From positions 3,348,001 through 3,412,000 of the forward strand of contig JAPVLO010000059.1 in NCBI GenBank assembly GCA_027257055.1: a stretch of DNA of 64,000 nt, read 5' to 3'. The translations under genes and the position numbers were made by a program. The stretch is from Cephalopachus bancanus (lineage: Eukaryota > Chordata > Mammalia > Primates > Tarsiidae). Numbering within the stretch: position 1 is the stretch's first letter; every line of letters starts with the position of its first letter. Shown here piece after piece: positions 63,967 to 64,000 of this stretch. The notes beneath the pieces were generated by a model. It ran no database searches. It was not told where the DNA came from and saw only the letters and a list, made by a program, of their open reading frames with translations.

Positions 63967-64000
63967 TTTTTTTTTTTTTGAGTTGAAGTCTCACTCTGTC
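63967..64000 (-). mobile_element. Alu, antisense, cut by the window end
   Basis: T-run, then GAGTTGAAGTCTCACTCTG. Confidence 0.9.

Overview
The window is nuclear, AT-rich, non-coding primate DNA. I find no intact protein gene, tRNA, rRNA or CRISPR array. Almost everything recognisable is a transposable element: about 75 Alu-type SINEs, older L1 pieces, four 5'-truncated L1 3' ends, MIR, LINE2-like and MER5-like fossils, one MaLR (THE1/MST) retrotransposon, one MLT1-like LTR, one class I ERV solo LTR, and one processed pseudogene (RPL36A). All long open frames fall inside Alu, L1, MaLR or simple repeats and are shadows.

Organism: dimeric 7SL-derived Alus plus FLAM-like monomers mean primate. 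The Alus are not the S/Y types of monkeys and apes. Most share derived features: TCTACAATAAATC in the linker region, CTACTTGGAAGGCTGAGG in the right arm, an end in ACTCCAACTCAAAA, and in the youngest copies CCCGCGCCTTTGGG plus a GGCC-rich hairpin. This best fits a lineage that split off early and amplified its own Alus; I infer tarsier, from recollection rather than a search. Terms used below are mine. 'Old' means J/FLAM-like. 'Intermediate' means CTACAATAAATC present with the older right-arm core GTGAGCGTGCCACTG. 'GGCC class' means right arm GTGGCCGGGAGCGGCCACTG. 'D5' and 'D4' are GGCC copies with 5 or 4 nt lost from GGGCAACTTGGCGAGACC.

Layout: 1-5340 holds Alus in MIR, LINE2-like and unique DNA. 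5400-6896 is an old L1 (minus). 6897-10837 is a MaLR element (minus) broken by an L1 and several Alus, followed by an oppositely oriented LTR piece to 11300. 11445-12060 is the RPL36A pseudogene (minus). 12059-12268 is a fold-back Alu. 13000-18345 is Alus in old antisense L1. 18346-23999 is mixed. 24000-26580 is a sense L1 3' half carrying four Alus. 26964-27535 is a solo LTR, followed by a GA tract. 28000-43900 is sparser, with Alu clusters near 32.3-34.5, 36.3-38.7 and 40.4-42.1 kb. 43900-51150 is again Alu-rich and contains a split hAT-like fossil. 51150-64000 has Alus, an L1 3' end (53.0-53.4 kb), an old antisense L1 (57.6-58.9 kb), a palindromic AT-rich repeat (59.4-59.6 kb) and an MLT1-like LTR (63.2-63.6 kb).

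Most notable: four copies of a unit of about 65-72 bp (12.3, 15.6, 39.1 and 50.1 kb), each with a poly(A) tail, a near-constant 5' end and its own target-site duplication. The unit looks like the bare R region of an ERV LTR spread by L1 machinery, that is, a tiny retroposon family.
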